Positions 51,131 to 60,923 of a stretch of 64,000 nucleotides of DNA are shown here, piece after piece. Each line of letters starts with the position of its first letter. Within the stretch, counting starts at the first letter, position 1. The stretch comes from Bacillota bacterium (GTDB taxonomy: Bacteria; Bacillota; Clostridia; Christensenellales; UMGS416): assembly GCA_023421955.1 (NCBI GenBank), contig JAEZSE010000041.1:1-64000 (forward strand), written 5' to 3'. Made by a program: the position numbers and the translations under genes. Under the pieces are notes generated by a model. The model had not been told where the DNA came from, searched no databases, and saw only the letters and a list, made by a program, of their open reading frames with translations.

Positions 51131-51902
51131 CCCGCAGCCTCCTTTTCGCCGACAGGGCAAACAGCAGCCCCGCAGCAGCCGTGAGCTCCGCTATAAAAAG
51201 CGCGGCGCTCCAGCCCCCGCCGGGCCACAGCTCGGCCGGGTTCAGCCAAACCTTGGGGTTCAGCACATAGATGTCCTTCATGTAGCGCTCGGAAAGGATC
51301 ACAAGCACATAGTACAGGATGAACGGAGATGCATAGGCCACATAGCGGCTCATCGTGGCGGAAGCGAACAGCTGGCCCATGCCCGACCAGAACGCGCCGC
51401 ACAGCAGAAACAGGAGCGCCCTGGCCAGCACATCGGCGAAGACGGAGGGCGGCGGTGCCACCGGTGCAGCACCCGCCGTCTGCACCGGCAGTGACTCCGC
51501 CGGCAGAAACACCAGCAGAAACAGCACATAGGCTGCCGCGATGCCAATGAATAATGCCAAACCGCCTGATAGTGCCGTGGAGAATGCTCTTGCTGCCAGA
51601 TAGCGGCCCTTGCCTGCCCGCTGCAGCGCGAACTTGATGAACCCACCGGTGCAGTCTTCCACAAAGGAGGCGGCAAACGGCAGCGCGCACAGGATGGGCA
51701 CCACCAGCAGCACAGTGTCAGAGGCCAGCGACGCCAGAAGCGCCGTCTCGTGGTGGCCCACTTGCATCATGTTTCCCGGCGCGCCCAGGTGCAGAAAGCT
51801 GTCAAACGCCCCGATCACCAGAGCAAGCACCATGCCGGCCACACCGGCCCAGAACCCCCATGAGGTGAGGGCCCGCTTCATGTCAGTTTGAAAGCAATGC
51901 AT
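51123..51902 (-). CDS. ABC-2-like membrane protein of the envelope operon
   Basis: The protein has 259 residues from ATG 51902, six bases after the lipoprotein stop. Six membrane segments are predicted (WAGVAGMVLALVIGAF, VLLVVPILCALPFAASF, GLALFIGIAAAYVLFLL etc.). It has a short outer loop with Pro/Ala and a final SAKRRLR tail. It resembles the second permease half of an ABC-2 pair with the next gene. Confidence 0.65.
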   Translation of the reverse strand: MHCFQTDMKRALTSWGFWAGVAGMVLALVIGAFDSFLHLGAPGNMMQVGHHETALLASLASDTVLLVVPILCALPFAASFVEDCTGGFIKFALQRAGKGRYLAARAFSTALSGGLALFIGIAAAYVLFLLVFLPAESLPVQTAGAAPVAPPPSVFADVLARALLFLLCGAFWSGMGQLFASATMSRYVAYASPFILYYVLVILSERYMKDIYVLNPKVWLNPAELWPGGGWSAALFIAELTAAAGLLFALSAKRRLRVD

Positions 51903-51908
51903 TGCCCG

Positions 51909-53453
51909 TCAATACCCAAGGCTGCGGTTGATCACGCTGCCATCGATGGCGTTCACGGTGAGAAGCGGGATGGGCCCGTCGTCATATTTCTTAACCTGGC
52001 CGTCTTGCTCTGTGATGTAGGTCATCGTGCCGAAGAAGTCCCAAGCCGGCACAAGCAGCCCGGAGTTGCGCTTGTTTTGCTCGGTGACTCTGGTGAGCCC
52101 AAACTGGATGCGGTCAATCGTGATTTCCACGCCGGTCAGGTTCGGGCTGCCCTCAGCGAGGCCATCCCACGCGTTCACGACGGGTGCCATCGTATCGAAC
52201 ACACCCATAACTTCCTGAAAGGACAGCACGTTGGAGTTTTCCGTAACGGTGCCGGTAACGCTGTAGGGCGAGTGCCACTCCATATATGCAACACCGCTGT
52301 CGTCAATGGCGATCGTCATGTCTTCATAAGACCAGGGTGCAGACTGTGCGTCTTCCTCCACCTTCATGCAGTTCCAGACGGTATGGGTGACAGGCACACC
52401 ATTCACGCTGCGGGCATACCGCAGGAACCAGACGCACCGGCGCGGATTCAAATACGCGCTCTGATCGGCGGTCCTGTCGCTGCCGCCGCCGTATAGTTTC
52501 TCAGCTGAGATACACACCACATTGCCCAGACCCAGTGCCGCTACAAGTTCATCCGCCGTTTTCACTGCGTCTTCTTTTGTGACCTTGATGTCCGAGATTT
52601 GGGCAAGCTCTTCCTCCGTCATCAGGCTGGTCTGCCCTTGATTGAGTTCGGCTTCTATGGATTCCTTCGAGTAAAAGTATGCCATTAATGATTTGGAGAA
52701 CGCATTTTTCTCTGATGCAAACCGCAAAAAGCATGTTCCGTCGCTATAATCATAGACGTGGAAGCTCTGATACAAATCCGGTGCGGGTTGTGACAACGCG
52801 AAGAGTTCCTCGCCGCCTCCATCATCGGGGTCAACCGGAGTTAATTTGCTAGTGATAGGCGTCTTCACGGATTGGTCCGGTGCGGTTTTCAGATCTTCCT
52901 GCAATTGATTCAAGTTGTATTGAAGCATCATCCCACCTTTGTCCTTCGGTGACGTCGTGGCAGTGCCGTCTCCCTGTTTAGCCATCGCCGCTTGAATTTG
53001 CAGAATCTGGTTCTGGATCTCGCTTTTCGAGGGCTTATAGTCGTTACCCGAGAAAAGATCGCCTTTCATCAGGTGCTGCACAAGCGTGTCCACTTGATCT
53101 TGTGAAATCATTGACTGCTCCACCCGTTGAATGGTGATGCTGCTGGACTGCGGCACAAGCACGTTGGCGTTCACATGGATCTTCACCTTGCCCTTGGCAT
53201 CGGTGAGCTCCTTGACCACAGTCTGTTCTGCACCCATCCTTTCAAACAGGCCGCTGCCCGCCGTGGCACTGGCAGCAGCACTGGCTTCGGTGCCCCCTGC
53301 GGTTGCAGAATCGGGCGGCTGCGTCTTTGTGGCTTCCTCGATCATCTTGTCCAGATTCTTTTCCTTCACGATGGCCTCGGTGGGCGTGGCCTGGCACGCA
53401 GCCAGCGACGCTGCCAGCAAAACTGCCAGCACTCCATAGCTCAGTTTTCTCAT
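51909..53453 (-). CDS. Lipoprotein of unknown function (DUF6034-like)
   Basis: The protein has 514 residues; AAGGAAGGA precedes ATG 53453. The lipobox is SLAAC (Cys20). The mature part begins with a charged helix (EKNLDKMIEEATKTQPP), then an Ala/Thr/Gly linker, then about 400 mainly beta residues including WFLRYARSVNGVPVTHTVWN. Clostridia carry such lipoproteins beside two-component/ABC envelope operons. No enzymatic motif is visible. It might sense or shield the cell surface. Confidence 0.55.
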   Translation of the reverse strand: MRKLSYGVLAVLLAASLAACQATPTEAIVKEKNLDKMIEEATKTQPPDSATAGGTEASAAASATAGSGLFERMGAEQTVVKELTDAKGKVKIHVNANVLVPQSSSITIQRVEQSMISQDQVDTLVQHLMKGDLFSGNDYKPSKSEIQNQILQIQAAMAKQGDGTATTSPKDKGGMMLQYNLNQLQEDLKTAPDQSVKTPITSKLTPVDPDDGGGEELFALSQPAPDLYQSFHVYDYSDGTCFLRFASEKNAFSKSLMAYFYSKESIEAELNQGQTSLMTEEELAQISDIKVTKEDAVKTADELVAALGLGNVVCISAEKLYGGGSDRTADQSAYLNPRRCVWFLRYARSVNGVPVTHTVWNCMKVEEDAQSAPWSYEDMTIAIDDSGVAYMEWHSPYSVTGTVTENSNVLSFQEVMGVFDTMAPVVNAWDGLAEGSPNLTGVEITIDRIQFGLTRVTEQNKRNSGLLVPAWDFFGTMTYITEQDGQVKKYDDGPIPLLTVNAIDGSVINRSLGY

Positions 53454-53536
53454 TTGTTTTATCCTTCCTTTTCACTTGATGAGACCATATTGCGATATAT
53501 GGCTGGAAAATGCGTCATAAAAATGTAAATGTTTTG

Positions 53537-54907
53537 TTATCGCGGGAAGTTGACCCTGGCTGAAGTGCCCCTTCCCGGTTCGCTCACAAGGATCAGCTCC
53601 GCGCCGTGAGCCTCAGCGATCCTCTTTGCCAGCGCCAGCCCCAAGCCCACGCCGCCAAGCTTCTTGCTGCGAGATTTGTCCACCATATAAAACGGCTCCG
53701 TGATGTGGGAAAGCTCCTCTTTGGGGATTCCGATCCCCTGGTCGCACACTTCAATCGTGCGGTCAAAGGCCTTAATGAACACAGTCTGGCCGGCAGTGGA
53801 TGCCTTGGATGCATTCTCAGCCAGATTGACCAAAAGGCTCAGCATCAGGTCGCGATCCATTGGCAGCGTTTTCACGGCGCAGCTGATCTCCAGCTGCACC
53901 CCGCGTTTCTGGCTGGCTTCCGCAACACTGCCCTGCACAGTCTCCAGCAAGGGGAGAACAGGCTCCTCCTGAAGCTGTATGTTTTCTTGCAGCGTGATCA
54001 GCCTGAGCAGTTTTTGCGTCAGGCGCTCCAGCCACTTGCATTGCTCGTGGATCGTGAGCAGTGACTTCTCGATCACATCCTCCGGCATCTTCGTATAGAG
54101 CAGCGTCTCGGCGTGGCCGATCACGGAGGTGAGCGGCGTCTTGAATTCGTGGGTGAGGCCGCCGATGAACAGCTGCTGCCGCTGGGCCACATCTTTCAAT
54201 TGCTCCACATGGGATTGCACAGCTCCGGCCATGCTGTTGAAGTCCGCCGCCAGCTCGCCCACCTCATCCCGCGAGCGCACGCCAGCCCGTTCGGCATATT
54301 CGCCGCGGGCGATGCGCTTTACGGACCGGCTCAACTCTTTCAGCGGCTTTGCGGCAAACCGCACCAGTGTAATGACAAGCAGGATGCCCACGGCGATGCA
54401 TGCGGCGCTGATGGCGCAGAATTGCAGGATCAGCTGTGTGATGCTGTCATACACGTCGGTGACGTCCCGCACGACATATACGGAATAGTTCTGCGACATC
54501 ACAGTGACTTCGCTGCCGACAGCAAGCAAGTCGGCACCGTTCACATTACGCATACAATATGCCTGATCGGCCGATTCCTCCAGCGGGAGCAGCGCCTGCG
54601 GGTCGATGGCAAGACCGGACTCAATGGTTTCCTTGCCGGACAGCAGCGCGGCGTTTCCGTCTGCAAAGGATCGGAAGCAGTATTTTACCAGCGACTGCCT
54701 TTCAATGGGCCCCATGTCATCTCTGCCATACAGCGTGGCCATCTGCCGGAAAGATTCCTTCAAATCATTCTGTTCGGCCTTTGCACCTTGCACTGCCAGG
54801 CTGATGATTTTATCTTTGGAAGTCAACAGAAGCAGTGTGCTGCATGTGCCGATGATCACCAGCAGCACCGCGCCGCACAGCAGCGAGATCTTGAGCCACA
54901 GCTTCAT
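53537..54907 (-). CDS. Sensor histidine kinase
   Basis: The protein has 456 residues. Membrane segments are near 7-29 and 159-183 with an outer domain of about 130 residues between, then HAMP (about 180-235). The HisKA dimerisation helix has the phospho-accepting His253 in LTHEFKTPLTSVIGH. The HATPase domain has an N-box (NLAENASKAS), G1 (CDQGIGIP) and G2 (GVGLGLALAKRIAEAHG). ATGA overlap with the response regulator ensures co-translation. It would sense envelope or antimicrobial stress and switch on this operon. Confidence 0.94.
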   Translation of the reverse strand: MKLWLKISLLCGAVLLVIIGTCSTLLLLTSKDKIISLAVQGAKAEQNDLKESFRQMATLYGRDDMGPIERQSLVKYCFRSFADGNAALLSGKETIESGLAIDPQALLPLEESADQAYCMRNVNGADLLAVGSEVTVMSQNYSVYVVRDVTDVYDSITQLILQFCAISAACIAVGILLVITLVRFAAKPLKELSRSVKRIARGEYAERAGVRSRDEVGELAADFNSMAGAVQSHVEQLKDVAQRQQLFIGGLTHEFKTPLTSVIGHAETLLYTKMPEDVIEKSLLTIHEQCKWLERLTQKLLRLITLQENIQLQEEPVLPLLETVQGSVAEASQKRGVQLEISCAVKTLPMDRDLMLSLLVNLAENASKASTAGQTVFIKAFDRTIEVCDQGIGIPKEELSHITEPFYMVDKSRSKKLGGVGLGLALAKRIAEAHGAELILVSEPGRGTSARVNFPR

Positions 54908-55566
54908 GCATCCTCCAATCGGTAGCCGATTTTCGATACCGACTTCAACTGCTCATGAAGCCCCAGCTTTTTGCGCAGATTCGCCACGTGCACATCCACA
55001 GTCCTGGTCCCGCCCACAAAATCCACGCCCCAGATTTCGTTGAGCAGGCGCTCACGGGGGAGTGTGCGGTTTCGGTATCGCACCAGCATCGCGAAGAGGT
55101 CAAATTCCAGAGGTTTCAAATCAATCATTTCTCCGCCGCGCTTCACGGTGTGGTCGTCCAGATGCACGGTGATATCGTGATAATTCAGCACGTGGTTCAG
55201 CTTGCCCGTGCGGTCCAGCACCTTCTCAATGCGCACCAGGAGCTCCAGCACTTCAAAGGGCTTTACGATATAATCCTCCGCGCCGTCGCGCAGCCCCTTG
55301 ATCTTGGAGGAGACATCGGCCTTCGCCGTGAGGAAAATGACAGGGATGTTGTATCGGTTCATGTGCTCCAGCAACTCAAAGCCATCCAAACCCGGCAGCA
55401 TAACATCCAGCAGCGCTAGGTCAAAGGCATGGTCGGCGGCCATTACACCGGCGGCTTGCTCGCCGTTGGAAAACACGGCGAAGTCATAACCGGTGTATTG
55501 AAGGTTGTTGGCTATAAAGTCTGATATGGAGGGGTCATCTTCCACAACGAGGATTCTGTTGGCCAT
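54904..55566 (-). CDS. OmpR/PhoB-family response regulator
   Basis: The protein has 220 residues; AAGGAAA precedes ATG 55566, so the upstream in-frame start at 55587 is rejected. The receiver domain has the acidic pocket VVEDD, phospho-acceptor Asp54 in LLDVMLP, a Thr in FLTAK, and VKPF. The C-terminal winged helix ends VDVHVANLRKKLGLH. First gene of the minus-strand operon and partner of the kinase at 53537. Confidence 0.94.
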   Translation of the reverse strand: MANRILVVEDDPSISDFIANNLQYTGYDFAVFSNGEQAAGVMAADHAFDLALLDVMLPGLDGFELLEHMNRYNIPVIFLTAKADVSSKIKGLRDGAEDYIVKPFEVLELLVRIEKVLDRTGKLNHVLNYHDITVHLDDHTVKRGGEMIDLKPLEFDLFAMLVRYRNRTLPRERLLNEIWGVDFVGGTRTVDVHVANLRKKLGLHEQLKSVSKIGYRLEDA

Positions 55567-55953
55567 GGATTTCCTTCTATGATGCAAAATATTCTCTTAA
55601 TATAATTCGTTGAAATGGCAAAGTAGTAATCGAGTTGTAAACAAAATGTTAACCTGTGGTAGCCTGATTGATGATTGCTAATCCGACCGCCGGGCTGACT
55701 AAAATATGGATTCAGGCAAGCATTTCTGGCTTCATGCTTTGTGTTGTCGTGTTGCAAAATTGTTATTAACTTATGCAATGCGGAAATACAAGAAGAGTTA
55801 ACAACAAACTTATTATCGGGCCATGTGATGATTCGTTAGAAAATATTGATAACACGTATAGCCTAGATATAATGAGTAGTGTGGTGTTTTGTCTTGTGAA
55901 TGATGTGGCGAGGAGAAACGCAAGTTTCAAATTACAGTTAGAATGGTGACGAA
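55567..55953. other. Divergent intergenic region
   Basis: It separates the minus-strand two-component operon from the GH95 gene. The plus-strand promoter at 55846-55873 is the only clear site. Sequences such as GTTAAC recur near 55649 and could be regulator sites, but this is weak. Confidence 0.3.
55846..55873 (+). promoter_or_regulatory. Promoter of the GH95 gene
   Basis: TTGATA (55846-55851), 16 bases, TATAAT (55868-55873). The leader would be about 74 bases with no obvious hairpin. Confidence 0.65.
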
Positions 55954-58284
55954 ATGAAGCTATGGTATGAGCAGCAGGCAGCAAGCTGGGTTGAGGCACT
56001 TCCAGTGGGCAACGGCAGATTGGGTGCCATGGTGTTTGGCGGAGTTGCCCGGGAGACACTTGCGCTGAATGAAGATACTTTATGGTCCGGATACCCGCGG
56101 GACCTCAATCCCTTGGGGAAGTCGGAGCGTTTCCATCAGGCTGTGGAGCTCGCAAAAAGCAGGAAATACCATGAAGCGCAGGCGCGCGTGGAGCAGGAGC
56201 TTACCTCCGGCTGGACACAGTCCTATCTGCCGGTTGGCAACCTTGTTCTGGATTTCATCCATGACGGAGTGGTGGAGGGATATACGAGAAGCCTGGATTT
56301 GACCACTGCTGTGGCGTCGGTGGAATACCGTGTTACCGGGGTTGATTATAAAAGAGAGATATTTGCGTCAGCGCCCGATCAGGTGATCGTGATGCGTATC
56401 ACATGCAACCACCCGGGCGGTGTTAGCTTCACCATGACGATGAACAGTCCTTTGAGGTCCGGGGTTGTTGTTGACAACAACGGGATCCTTATTTTGGATG
56501 GAGAAGCCCCTTCGCATGTGGAGCCAAGCTACAGCAATGACATGGATGACCCGGTTGTCTATTCAGACAACGATGCGGAGCGGGGCATGCGGTTTGCCGC
56601 CATGGCAACGGTTTCTCTTGCTGGCGGAAAGGTTGAGTATACGCCATCGGCCATTCAGGTTGTGGGAGCAGATAGTGCAATAATCTTGATCAATGCCCGC
56701 ACCAGTTATGCCGGACCGGACGCACACCCGTTCCTGCATGGAGCAGAATATACCAGCCAATGCGCAGAGACGCTGCTGAGCGCAGCACGCAAGCCTTATG
56801 ACACTCTGCTTGCGGCCCATGTTGCCGATTATCAAAGCTTCTTTTCCCGCGTAGCGCTTGACCTTGGGGAAAGCCTCGCTGCACACCTTCCCACCGACAA
56901 GCGCCTATATCGGTTCCTGGAAAATAAGGACGACCCGTCTCTGTATACGTTGCTCTTTCAATATGGGCGTTATCTGCTCATCTCATCGTCCAGACCTGGC
57001 ACACAGCCTGCCAACCTGCAGGGGATCTGGAATAGCGAGGTCAGGCCGCCCTGGAGCTCAAACTATACCATCAATATCAACACACAGATGAACTATTGGC
57101 CTGTGTTTTCATGCAATCTTGGCGAGCTCCAGCGGCCGCTTGTGAAACTGATTGAGGATCTTGCCGTGAAAGGCAGGAAGACCGCGCTGGAGGTTTATGG
57201 TGCAAGAGGATTCACCTCTCATCACAACACGGACCTCTGGCGGACGACGTGGCCGATGGGGAATCATTGGAAAGGCTCGGCATGTTTTGCGTTTTGGAAT
57301 GCTTCGGCTAGCTGGCTTTGCAGGCATCTGTTTGAGCAGTATGAGTATACGCTGGATCAGGAATTCCTCAACGCAACGGCATATCCAATCATGAAAAGCG
57401 CGGCTTTGTTTTTACTGGATGTGTTGACCGAAGACAACGATGGCAGCCTGATCATTTGCCCTTCTACGTCTCCGGAAAACGCGTTTCTGTACGAGGGAAA
57501 GCGGTGCAATGTCGCGGCAACCACAACCATGACGATGACTATTGCCAGAGAGCTGTTCGGCAATTGCATCAAATGCTGCCGGATCCTGGGTGTTGATGCC
57601 GCGTTTGCTGATGAACTCAAGGCAATCCTGGCAAAACTCGCTCCCTATAAAATTGGCAGCAAGGGGCAAATGCTGGAATGGGATGAGGAGTATGAGGAGT
57701 TTGAGCCGGGTCACCGCCATATCTCCCACCTGTATGGGCTGCATCCGGCAAATGAGATTACGGTTGAGGGAACCCCAGCGTTGGCGGATGCGTGCAGGGT
57801 CTCGCTGAACCTGAGAGGCGACGAGGGGACCGGATGGAGCCTTGGGTGGAAGATCAACCAATGGGCACGGCTGTTTGACGGCGACAGGGCTTTACAGCTG
57901 TTGAACACGCAATTAAGAGTTGTGACCGACACCGGATACAATTATACTTCAGGTGGTGGAACCTACATCAATATGCTGGATGCGCACCCTCCGTTCCAGA
58001 TCGACGGCAATTTCGGCGCAGCTGCCGGTATTGCCGAGATGCTGCTGCAAAGCAGAGACGGGAAGATCTTTATCCTGCCGGCCTTGCCTTCTTCCTGGCA
58101 AACCGGATCGGTGAGGGGCCTTTGCGCCAAAGGGCGAATTACTGTAGACATTCGCTGGGACAAGGGTGCAGTGGATGCTACTCTTCTTGCCGATACGGAC
58201 CAGACTGTAATGGTAGCCATCCGAGGGTTGGATCTTGCGGAGATCAACTTGATGGCGGGTGTCGCAGTTCATATCCATACATAA
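55954..58284 (+). CDS. GH95 alpha-L-fucosidase / alpha-L-galactosidase
   Basis: The protein has 776 residues. The N-terminal beta-sandwich domain (about 1-270) begins LWYEQQAASWVEALPVGNG, typical of GH95. The (alpha/alpha)6 barrel has TININTQMNYWP near 370-380, EEFEPGHRHISHLYGL near 580-595 and QIDGNFGAAAGIAEM near 682. These hold the Asn, Glu and Asp residues of the AfcA-type inverting mechanism. There is no signal peptide, so it is probably intracellular. It likely cleaves alpha-1,2-L-fucose or alpha-L-galactose from imported glycans. Confidence 0.9.
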   Translation: MKLWYEQQAASWVEALPVGNGRLGAMVFGGVARETLALNEDTLWSGYPRDLNPLGKSERFHQAVELAKSRKYHEAQARVEQELTSGWTQSYLPVGNLVLDFIHDGVVEGYTRSLDLTTAVASVEYRVTGVDYKREIFASAPDQVIVMRITCNHPGGVSFTMTMNSPLRSGVVVDNNGILILDGEAPSHVEPSYSNDMDDPVVYSDNDAERGMRFAAMATVSLAGGKVEYTPSAIQVVGADSAIILINARTSYAGPDAHPFLHGAEYTSQCAETLLSAARKPYDTLLAAHVADYQSFFSRVALDLGESLAAHLPTDKRLYRFLENKDDPSLYTLLFQYGRYLLISSSRPGTQPANLQGIWNSEVRPPWSSNYTININTQMNYWPVFSCNLGELQRPLVKLIEDLAVKGRKTALEVYGARGFTSHHNTDLWRTTWPMGNHWKGSACFAFWNASASWLCRHLFEQYEYTLDQEFLNATAYPIMKSAALFLLDVLTEDNDGSLIICPSTSPENAFLYEGKRCNVAATTTMTMTIARELFGNCIKCCRILGVDAAFADELKAILAKLAPYKIGSKGQMLEWDEEYEEFEPGHRHISHLYGLHPANEITVEGTPALADACRVSLNLRGDEGTGWSLGWKINQWARLFDGDRALQLLNTQLRVVTDTGYNYTSGGGTYINMLDAHPPFQIDGNFGAAAGIAEMLLQSRDGKIFILPALPSSWQTGSVRGLCAKGRITVDIRWDKGAVDATLLADTDQTVMVAIRGLDLAEINLMAGVAVHIHT

Positions 58285-58312
58285 GCGCATGCGATAGGAC
58301 GGGGAGAGCGGC

Positions 58313-60628
58313 ATGAAGGAAAAGAACCAAAGGCGGTTTGTATACAGACAATTCCTGATTTCCTATATATTGATTCTGGTGCTGCCCATTACTTTGGGCA
58401 GCATTGTCTATTCCAAGGCGCTGGAGATCATCGAAAAGGACGCCAAGGATGCCAGAATGTTTATGCTGGAACAATCCCGCATGCTTGTGGACAATTACTT
58501 CCAAAACGTGGAGAGGGTTGCAATCAGCCTCTCTCTGGATCCGTCATTTCAAAACGTCGTCTATATGGACCCTCCGGCTTATGGCTCATCTGATATTTAT
58601 AGCGTGAACGAGGCACAGCGGGCGCTCGGTTCCTACAGTTTTTCCACATCGTTCGACAGCAGCTTTTATGTATTTCTGCGGCAATCGGAGATCGTCTTTG
58701 CGTATAATTCCACACAAAAAACTGTCCATTTTGGGCTCCGAGGGTATTTTGACAATTACGTGCAGTACGGCGACTTGACTTATGAAGAATGGTATGACAG
58801 GGTTATGGGCCAATATCACAACAAAACGGTGCTTCCGGCTCGGGACATGCGGGCGTCAAGCAACTGGAGCACGCCAACGAACTGCATTGCCTTCATTCAA
58901 TCCATCCCCCTGGGATACAGCGAACCAAACGGTGCTGTGGAAGTGCTGATCAAGACTGACGACATCAATCAGCTATTAAGCGATGTGGATGAGTCAAAAA
59001 GCGGATGGACCTATATCCTCGATGAGAATGGGGAGATCCTCACAGGCATAACAAACGGAAGAGAGGGGTATCCGGAGATCACTCTCAACCCCGAAAATAG
59101 GTCGGAGTATCTGCATCAGAGCATTGGCGGCATCAATATGGTGGTCATGAGCCTGAAGTCGTCCTACAACAATTGGACCTATGTCACCATACTTCCGGAA
59201 AACACGATCATGACCAAAGCCAACTATATTAAGGGCTTCATCTTGATCATTATGGCATTGTCACTTGCAGTTGGATTGGTGATGGCCTTTTTCCTGGCCA
59301 AACGAAATGTAAAGCCGATCAATGAGGTGATCCTCACGCTGCGGTCCTTTTTCCAGGGGGAGATGGAAAAGGGGAGGAACGAATACGATTTCCTGAAGTA
59401 TGGAGTGAATAAACTCATCAATGTAAATGCTGACATGAAAGCAACAGTTGACAATCAAGCAATGCTGCTCAGGTCCAGCTTTTTGGGCAGGTTAATCAAG
59501 GGAGAGTTCAACGATGAAGCGGATATCGAAATGCAGCGCAAGCATTTGGACATCGAGCTGAAAGGGGACTGGTTTGCAGCAGTCATTGTGGACTTGAAGG
59601 CACAGCATGATACGCAGAACAAGGAGCAGCTGATCGAGCAAGACATTTACAGGCTGATTCTTACCCGCGCGCTGGGAAACCATATGGACCGTGGCGCATA
59701 TAGCTATTATCTGAACATCAGCCAAATCGTGGTGGTCATGAGCTTTGAGATGGAAAGCAAGCAGGAATGCATGAGTAGGGTGAAACAGCTGATCGAAGCG
59801 GTACGCGAAGAGATGAAGGCCTCATATAACATCGACGTCAGCTTCTACGCTGGTGCTCCATATGATCGGTTGATCGACATCAGTTCGTCCTATCATGAGG
59901 CGGCAAGCCTTCTTGATCACTTTGACAGGGAAAAGACAAGCGGTAATATGGTCTTCTTCTGGGAAGAAAGGCTGGATGGTTCCGGGTATTATTACCCTCT
60001 GGAAATTGAGCAAAAACTGGTCAATATGACGTGCGCAGGCAATCTGGAAGAGGTGCGGCGAATACTTGACTTGTTATTTCAGGATAATTTCCACACCCGG
60101 ATGCTTTCCGCATCGTTGGAGCACTACCTGCTGTCTGACATGAAGGGCACGGTGCTGAAGTGTGCTCAGCGGATGGATATGACCGAGCGTGTCATGGGAC
60201 TGTTTTCCTCCAAGAACACGCGGTTACAGACAAGCGAAGTCTATCAAATGATCCGATCGGCTTACGAAATGATCTGTAGCGCGGCAAATGAAAAAAAGAA
60301 GAGTCACAACAGCAACTTAACTGGTCAAATAATGGAATATATTCATTCCAAATATTATATGCCTGACATCAGTGTGTCTCTGGTGGCATCGGAGTTTAAA
60401 ATATCAGAGTCCTACCTGTCTCAGTTTATTAAGGAGCAAACCGGCGAGTCTTTCAGTGATCATGTGGAGAATCTTCGTATCCAGCATGCCTGTGAGCTGT
60501 TGAAAACGAAAAGCGTTTCCATTGAGGATATTGCTCGGCTTGTGGGTTATAATAGCGCCTATACATTCCGCCGGGCGTTTAAACGGGTGACGGGAGTATT
60601 GCCGACCCAATTCAGTGCCGGCGATTAA
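58313..60628 (+). CDS. Membrane-bound AraC-type regulator with sensor domain (YesN/MsmR-like)
   Basis: The protein has 771 residues from ATG 58313 (GGGGAG upstream). There is a membrane segment near 15-35, an outer dCache-like sensor (about 45-290) and a second membrane segment (FILIIMALSLAVGLVMAFFL) near 305-325. A long cytoplasmic helical region follows. The C-terminal AraC domain (about 665-765) includes ISVSLVASEFKISESYLSQF and YNSAYTFRRAFKRVTGVLPT. It probably senses an extracellular sugar or cell surface state and controls the GH95 gene and the transporter downstream. Confidence 0.88.
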   Translation: MKEKNQRRFVYRQFLISYILILVLPITLGSIVYSKALEIIEKDAKDARMFMLEQSRMLVDNYFQNVERVAISLSLDPSFQNVVYMDPPAYGSSDIYSVNEAQRALGSYSFSTSFDSSFYVFLRQSEIVFAYNSTQKTVHFGLRGYFDNYVQYGDLTYEEWYDRVMGQYHNKTVLPARDMRASSNWSTPTNCIAFIQSIPLGYSEPNGAVEVLIKTDDINQLLSDVDESKSGWTYILDENGEILTGITNGREGYPEITLNPENRSEYLHQSIGGINMVVMSLKSSYNNWTYVTILPENTIMTKANYIKGFILIIMALSLAVGLVMAFFLAKRNVKPINEVILTLRSFFQGEMEKGRNEYDFLKYGVNKLINVNADMKATVDNQAMLLRSSFLGRLIKGEFNDEADIEMQRKHLDIELKGDWFAAVIVDLKAQHDTQNKEQLIEQDIYRLILTRALGNHMDRGAYSYYLNISQIVVVMSFEMESKQECMSRVKQLIEAVREEMKASYNIDVSFYAGAPYDRLIDISSSYHEAASLLDHFDREKTSGNMVFFWEERLDGSGYYYPLEIEQKLVNMTCAGNLEEVRRILDLLFQDNFHTRMLSASLEHYLLSDMKGTVLKCAQRMDMTERVMGLFSSKNTRLQTSEVYQMIRSAYEMICSAANEKKKSHNSNLTGQIMEYIHSKYYMPDISVSLVASEFKISESYLSQFIKEQTGESFSDHVENLRIQHACELLKTKSVSIEDIARLVGYNSAYTFRRAFKRVTGVLPTQFSAGD

Positions 60629-60923
60629 CTCTTGCTCGATTACCAGGCAGATCGGCTGTCTCTCTGTAGCCAGTTTGTCTGAATAATACCTAGTTACAGC
60701 CTGGTATGCACGTCTCACCAAGATACCAAATACGTCTTTTTATTCGTTTGATCTAATGAGTTGTCACATCAATGTGCATTCATCACTTTCTTATATTCCA
60801 GCCTTCTAATCAAACATCCCATGGGAAAATGATGTGTTTCTATCAAACCATGGGTATATTCGCTATATTTTGTACATTCCTTTTGATCAAAATCAATACA
60901 TGCATGATTCTCGGGGAGGTATT

